In this document: one piece after another, positions 60,139-64,000 of the stretch
Position numbering within the stretch: position 1 is the stretch's first letter
How the letters are laid out: each line of letters starts with the position of its first letter
Assembly (NCBI RefSeq): GCF_049199905.1
Contig: NZ_JBLZPK010000057.1
Coordinates: 138,990-202,989 of the forward strand
From: Shinella sp032095155
GTDB taxonomy: Bacteria; Pseudomonadota; Alphaproteobacteria; Rhizobiales; Rhizobiaceae
DNA: 64,000 bases
Direction: 5' to 3'
The notes under the pieces: generated by a model
Database searches by the model: none
What the model was told of the DNA's origin: nothing
The model's input: only the letters and a program-made list of their open reading frames with translations
Translations under genes and position numbers: made by a program

Positions 60139-63100
60139 TTACTCCGCCGGGCTGGTTTCAGCCGGAGCCGGCTCCTCCTTCTTTTTCCCGTAGCCGAACA
60201 GCTTCATCACGAAGACGAAGAAGACCGGCACGAAGAAGATGGCAAGCACCGTCGCGGTGATCATGCCGCCCATGACGCCGGTACCGATGGCGCGCTGGCT
60301 GCCCGAGCTTGCGCCGGTCGCGATCGCGAGCGGCAGAACGCCGAGCGTGAAGGCGAGCGACGTCATCAGGATCGGGCGGAAGCGAAGGTGGCAGGCCTCG
60401 ATGGTCGCGTCGATGAGCGACCGGCCGTCCTCCATCAGTTCCTTGGCGAACTCGATGATCAGGATCGCGTTCTTCGCCGACAAGCCGATGATCGCGATCA
60501 GGCCCACCTTGAAGTACACGTCGTTCGACATGTCGCGCATCGTCACCGCGATGACCGCGCCGATGACGCCGAGCGGCACGACGAGGATGACCGCGAGCGG
60601 AATCGACCAGCTTTCATAGAGCGCCGCAAGGCACAGGAAGACCAGCAGGACTGTCAGGCCGATCAGGATCGGCGCTTGCGAACCGGACTGGATTTCCTGC
60701 AGCGACTGGCCCGTCCACTCGTAGCCGAAGCCCGGCGGCAGCTGGGCGGCAAGCCGCTCCATCTCGGCGATCGCATCACCGGAGGAGAAACCTGGCTTGG
60801 TCTCGCCGCTGAGGCGCATGGACGGATAGCCGTTGTATCCGACCGTCTGCGTCGGCGCCATCGCCCACTCGGCGGTCGCAAAGGCCGAGAGCGGAACCAT
60901 GCCGCCGCTCGAATTGCGCACGTTGAGCTTCAAGAGATCGGCCACCTGCATACGTTCGTTCTGGTCCGCCTGGACCGTCACGCGCTGCATGCGCCCGGCG
61001 TTCGGGAAGTCGTTGACGTAGGTCGAGCCGAGATTGGTCGAGATCGTCGAGTTGATATCGGCGAAGGTCACACCGAAGGTGTTGGCCTTCTCACGATCGA
61101 TCACGACATTGACCTGGGCGGCATCCGGCATGCCCTCGACGCGCACGCCCGTCACGATATTGCTCTGGGCCGCAAGGCCGATCAGTTGCCCCGTCGCGGC
61201 CGACAGCGCCTGCTGGCCGAGACCACCGCGATCCTGCAGACGGAACGAGAAGCCGCCCGTCGTGCCGAGACCCTGGATGGGCGGCGGCGACAGCGCGAAG
61301 CTGATCGCATCCTTGATCTGGCTCATGGCCATGCTCGCGCGCCCGGCGATTGACTGCGCCGAGTTTTCCGGTCCGCGCTCGCTCCAGTCCTTCAGCGTCA
61401 CGAAGGCAAGGCCGGCATTCTGCCCCGCACCAAAGAACGAGAAGCCATTGATGCCGACGATGGTGTTCACGGCGGGTTCCTGACCGAAAATCTTCTCGGT
61501 CTGGGCAAGCACTTCGTCCGTGCGGTGGCCGGTCGCTTCAGAGGGCAGCTGCATCATGACGATGACGAAACCCTGGTCCTCATCCGGCAGGAACGACGAC
61601 GGCAGCTTCATGAACATGTAGCCGAGGCCCGCGAGGATGGCGATATAGATCACCATGAAGCGGCCCGTCCGGCGGATCAGCCAGCTGACCGTGCTGCTAT
61701 AGCCCCTTGACGAACGGTCGAAGCCACGGTTGAACCAGCCGAAGAAACCACGCTTGGTGTGGTGGTGCCCCTTCGGAACCTGCTTCAGGAAGCTGCCGGC
61801 GAGCGCCGGGGTTAGCGACAAGGCGAGGAAGGCCGAGAACAGGATCGAGACGACCATCGTCAGCGAGAACTGCTGATAGATGACGCCGACGGCACCGGGG
61901 AAGAAGCTCATCGGAATGAACACCGAGGCGAGCACCAGCGTGATGCCGATGACGGCGCCGGTGATCTGCTTCATCGCCTTGCGGGTCGCCTCCTTCGGCG
62001 GCAGCCCCTCTTCCGACATGATGCGCTCGACGTTTTCGACGACGATGATCGCGTCATCGACGAGGATGCCGATGGCGAGCACCATGGCGAACATGGTGAG
62101 CACGTTGATCGAGAATCCCATGGCAAGCATCACGGCACAGGTGCCGAGAAGTGCGACGGGAACGACGAGCGTCGGGATGATCGTGTAGCGGATGTTCTGC
62201 AGGAACAGGAACATCACGAGGAACACGAGGCCGACGGCTTCGAGCAGCGTGTGCAGAACCTTCTCGATCGACACCTTCACGAAGGGCGAGGTGTCATAGG
62301 GGATCGAATATTCGAGACCCGGCGGGAAGAACTTCGACAGTTCGTCCATGCGCGCCTTGATCGCTTCGGAGGTCGCCATGGCGTTGCCGCTTGGCGAAAG
62401 TTGGACGCCGATAGCAGCGGACGGCTTGCCGTTGAGGCGTGTCGAGAACGAATAGGTCTCGCCGCCCACTTCGACGCGGGCGACGTCGCGCAGGCGCACG
62501 GCCGAACCGTCCGCATTGGCGCGCAGCACGATGGCGCCGAACTCTTCCGGCGTCGTCAGCTGGCCCTTGATGTTGACGGGGGCTGCGATCTGCTGGGTGA
62601 TCGGATTCGGCTGGGCGCCGATGGAGCCGGCGGCAATCTGGGCGTTCTGTGCCTGCACGGCGGCGGTAATGTCGGCCGCCGTCAGATTGAGACCGAGCAT
62701 CTTGGCAGGGTCGAGCCAGACGCGCATCGAGCGCTGGGTCGCAAACAGCTGCGCACGGCCGACGCCGGGTACGCGCTGCACTTCCGAGAGAACGTTACGG
62801 TTGAGATAGTCGCCGAGGCTGATGGCATCCATCGAGCCGTCGGTGGAGGTCAGCGAGACGATCAGCAGGAAGCCGGAGCCGGCTTCCTCGACCTGCACGC
62901 CTTGGCGGCGCACGGAATCGGGTAGACGCGGTTCGACGCGGCTGATGCGGTTCTGCACATCGACCGAGGCTTGGCTCGGATCGGTGCCCGGCGCGAAGGT
63001 GATGTTGATTTCGGCCGAACCCGAAGCGCTCGAGGTCGATTCGAAATAAAGCATGCCTTCCACGCCGTTCAGCTCATCCTCGATGAGCTTGGTGACGCTC

Positions 63101-63276
63101 TGATAGGTGTCCTGCGACGACGCGCCGGCATAGGAGGTCGAGACCGAAATCTGCGGCGGCGCGACGTTCGGATATTGCGAGATCGGCAAGAGCGGAATGG
63201 AGATGGCGCCGGCGATCATGATGAAGATCGCGACCACCCAGGCGAAAATCGGCCTGTCGATAAAGAAACTGGGCAT
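60139..63276 (-). CDS. RND multidrug efflux permease, AcrB/MexB type
   Basis: A 1045-residue pump subunit, the usual length for AcrB. It begins MPSFFIDRPIFAWVVAIFIM and has twelve membrane segments; the proton-relay motif is GILVDDAIIVVENVERIM and the second-half copy is GLSAKNAILIIEFAKELM. Periplasmic features FNAGRMQ-like and GQNAGLAFVTLKDW are typical of the hydrophobe/amphiphile efflux family. It is 11 bases after the adaptor gene and 5 bases before the TetR gene. Confidence 0.94.
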   Translation of the reverse strand: MPSFFIDRPIFAWVVAIFIMIAGAISIPLLPISQYPNVAPPQISVSTSYAGASSQDTYQSVTKLIEDELNGVEGMLYFESTSSASGSAEINITFAPGTDPSQASVDVQNRISRVEPRLPDSVRRQGVQVEEAGSGFLLIVSLTSTDGSMDAISLGDYLNRNVLSEVQRVPGVGRAQLFATQRSMRVWLDPAKMLGLNLTAADITAAVQAQNAQIAAGSIGAQPNPITQQIAAPVNIKGQLTTPEEFGAIVLRANADGSAVRLRDVARVEVGGETYSFSTRLNGKPSAAIGVQLSPSGNAMATSEAIKARMDELSKFFPPGLEYSIPYDTSPFVKVSIEKVLHTLLEAVGLVFLVMFLFLQNIRYTIIPTLVVPVALLGTCAVMLAMGFSINVLTMFAMVLAIGILVDDAIIVVENVERIMSEEGLPPKEATRKAMKQITGAVIGITLVLASVFIPMSFFPGAVGVIYQQFSLTMVVSILFSAFLALSLTPALAGSFLKQVPKGHHHTKRGFFGWFNRGFDRSSRGYSSTVSWLIRRTGRFMVIYIAILAGLGYMFMKLPSSFLPDEDQGFVIVMMQLPSEATGHRTDEVLAQTEKIFGQEPAVNTIVGINGFSFFGAGQNAGLAFVTLKDWSERGPENSAQSIAGRASMAMSQIKDAISFALSPPPIQGLGTTGGFSFRLQDRGGLGQQALSAATGQLIGLAAQSNIVTGVRVEGMPDAAQVNVVIDREKANTFGVTFADINSTISTNLGSTYVNDFPNAGRMQRVTVQADQNERMQVADLLKLNVRNSSGGMVPLSAFATAEWAMAPTQTVGYNGYPSMRLSGETKPGFSSGDAIAEMERLAAQLPPGFGYEWTGQSLQEIQSGSQAPILIGLTVLLVFLCLAALYESWSIPLAVILVVPLGVIGAVIAVTMRDMSNDVYFKVGLIAIIGLSAKNAILIIEFAKELMEDGRSLIDATIEACHLRFRPILMTSLAFTLGVLPLAIATGASSGSQRAIGTGVMGGMITATVLAIFFVPVFFVFVMKLFGYGKKKEEPAPAETSPAE

Positions 63277-63287
63277 CGTTGCGGTCC

Positions 63288-64000
63288 TTACTTCGCCTGC
63301 TCGGTCTTGGCGGCGTCGCCGCCTTCGGCCTTGCCGGCTTCGCCGGCCTTGGCGTTATCAGGCTTCTTGTCGTCAGCCTTTGCACCATCAGCAGCAGCGC
63401 CTTCAGCCTTGACTTCGCCGCCATCGGCCGCCTGCTTCTGCGCATCGGCCGCTACGGCGTTCGGATCCCATGCGGAAGGAACGACTTCCGCACCCGGCTG
63501 CACCTTCTGGAAGCCTTCGACGATGATCTTCTCGCCATCCTTCAGGCCATCGGTGATGACCCAGCGCGTGCCGGCGGCACGGCCGATACGGACCGGACGC
63601 GGGCCGGCCTTGTTGTCGGCGGAAACGACATAGACGAGCGCGCTGCCGGAAGCATCCCGCTGCACGGCCTGCTGTGGCACGAGAACGGCACCCTTCTCGA
63701 TCCCCTGCTCGATCTGCACGCGCACATACATACCCGGCAGGAGATCGCCATCGGGGTTGGGGAATTCGCCGCGCAGCGTCACCTGGCCGGTCGTCTCGTC
63801 GACGGCGGCTTCGGAAAACAGGAGCTTGCCCGACTGCGGATAAGCCGAGCCGTCGTCCAACACCAGCTTGACGTCGGCGGAATTGTTGTCGGCCATCAGC
63901 GCGCCGTCCTCCAGCGCCTTGCGCAGCCGGATGAGGTCGGTCGCCGACTGGGTGAAGTCGGCATAGACGGGGTCGAGCTGCTGGATCGTCGCGAGGTTTT
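63288..64000 (-). CDS. RND efflux periplasmic adaptor, N-terminus beyond window
   Basis: The 3' part (about 237 codons) of a membrane fusion protein. Visible are QQLDPVYADFTQSATDLIRL, GYLLFSEAAVDETTGQVTLR-like strand pairs (actual KLLFSEAAVDETTGQVTLRG) and LLPGMYVRVQIEQG, the beta-barrel domain of AcrA/MexA. The last 60 residues are Ala/Lys/Asp/Gly-rich low complexity. The reading frame is open to the window edge, so start and lipid anchor are not visible. It is the first seen gene of the adaptor-permease-tetR operon. Confidence 0.9.
   Translation of the reverse strand, partial: NLATIQQLDPVYADFTQSATDLIRLRKALEDGALMADNNSADVKLVLDDGSAYPQSGKLLFSEAAVDETTGQVTLRGEFPNPDGDLLPGMYVRVQIEQGIEKGAVLVPQQAVQRDASGSALVYVVSADNKAGPRPVRIGRAAGTRWVITDGLKDGEKIIVEGFQKVQPGAEVVPSAWDPNAVAADAQKQAADGGEVKAEGAAADGAKADDKKPDNAKAGEAGKAEGGDAAKTEQAK

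Noticed and set aside
1..64000. CRISPR arrays, tRNA or rRNA genes, insertion sequences, prophage, integrase or attachment sites
   Set aside because: I looked for repeat-spacer patterns, tRNA cloverleaf ends, transposase or integrase motifs and found none; a tool such as tRNAscan-SE would settle the tRNA question.

Overview
The window is 64 kb of gene-dense, GC-rich chromosome from an alphaproteobacterium, most likely a member of the Rhizobiaceae (Rhizobium/Agrobacterium/Shinella/Ensifer relatives). The basis is a circularly permuted two-piece tmRNA with the tag ANDNYAEARLAA, an alpha-type SspB, the gene run ilvB-ilvN / HerA-like / miaA / serB / Do-protease / DUF2065 / hflC-hflK / folA-thyA, and rhizobial small families (DUF2065, DUF2853, DUF4169, DUF1194, DUF2778). 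There is one 30-N assembly gap (32078-32107). I see no phage, IS element, CRISPR array, rRNA or tRNA gene.

Layout. 1-5.5 kb: a partial RecD-like helicase, an AbrB-family membrane protein, a cobalt-type nitrile hydratase set (alpha, beta, accessory protein) behind a LysE-type exporter, and an aldo/keto reductase. 5.5-8.1 kb: acetolactate synthase (ilvN, ilvB) with a complete attenuator: promoter, 19-aa leader peptide rich in Val/Ile/Leu, and terminator. 8.2-18.2 kb: core genes (HerA-like ATPase, miaA, serB, Do protease, hflC/hflK, folA, thyA). 18.4-25 kb: an EAL-domain protein, permuted ssrA followed directly by sspB, DUF4169, a ribbon-helix-helix protein and a giant AsmA-family protein. 25-43 kb: an FAD-linked oxidase, an RND efflux operon, a Tat-exported cyclase-family enzyme, an AhpD-like protein, UvrD, a soluble PAS-PAS chemoreceptor, a DUF2778 L,D-transpeptidase-like protein, an amidase, and a TetR gene divergent from an NmrA-like/DUF1772 pair with two clear operators between them.

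44.5-59.5 kb holds the most interesting system. It contains a Rieske oxygenase whose diiron-bridge position is Glu, as in quaternary-amine oxygenases; a class III aminotransferase; a PotFGHI-type ABC importer split over two transcription units; a PMT-like methyltransferase; a BetI-like TetR regulator; two tandem phytoene-desaturase-type FAD oxidoreductases; a GcvT/DmdA-like protein; and an 82-aa protein. Three copies of one 16-bp palindrome (YTGAATGWWCRTTCAR) lie in exactly the three intergenic regions that start these units. This argues for one dispersed regulon under the BetI-like regulator, probably for uptake and demethylation of a methylated or quaternary amine. The substrate cannot be read from the sequence.

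59.5-64 kb: a second RND efflux operon (adaptor cut by the window edge, permease, then its TetR regulator as the last gene).
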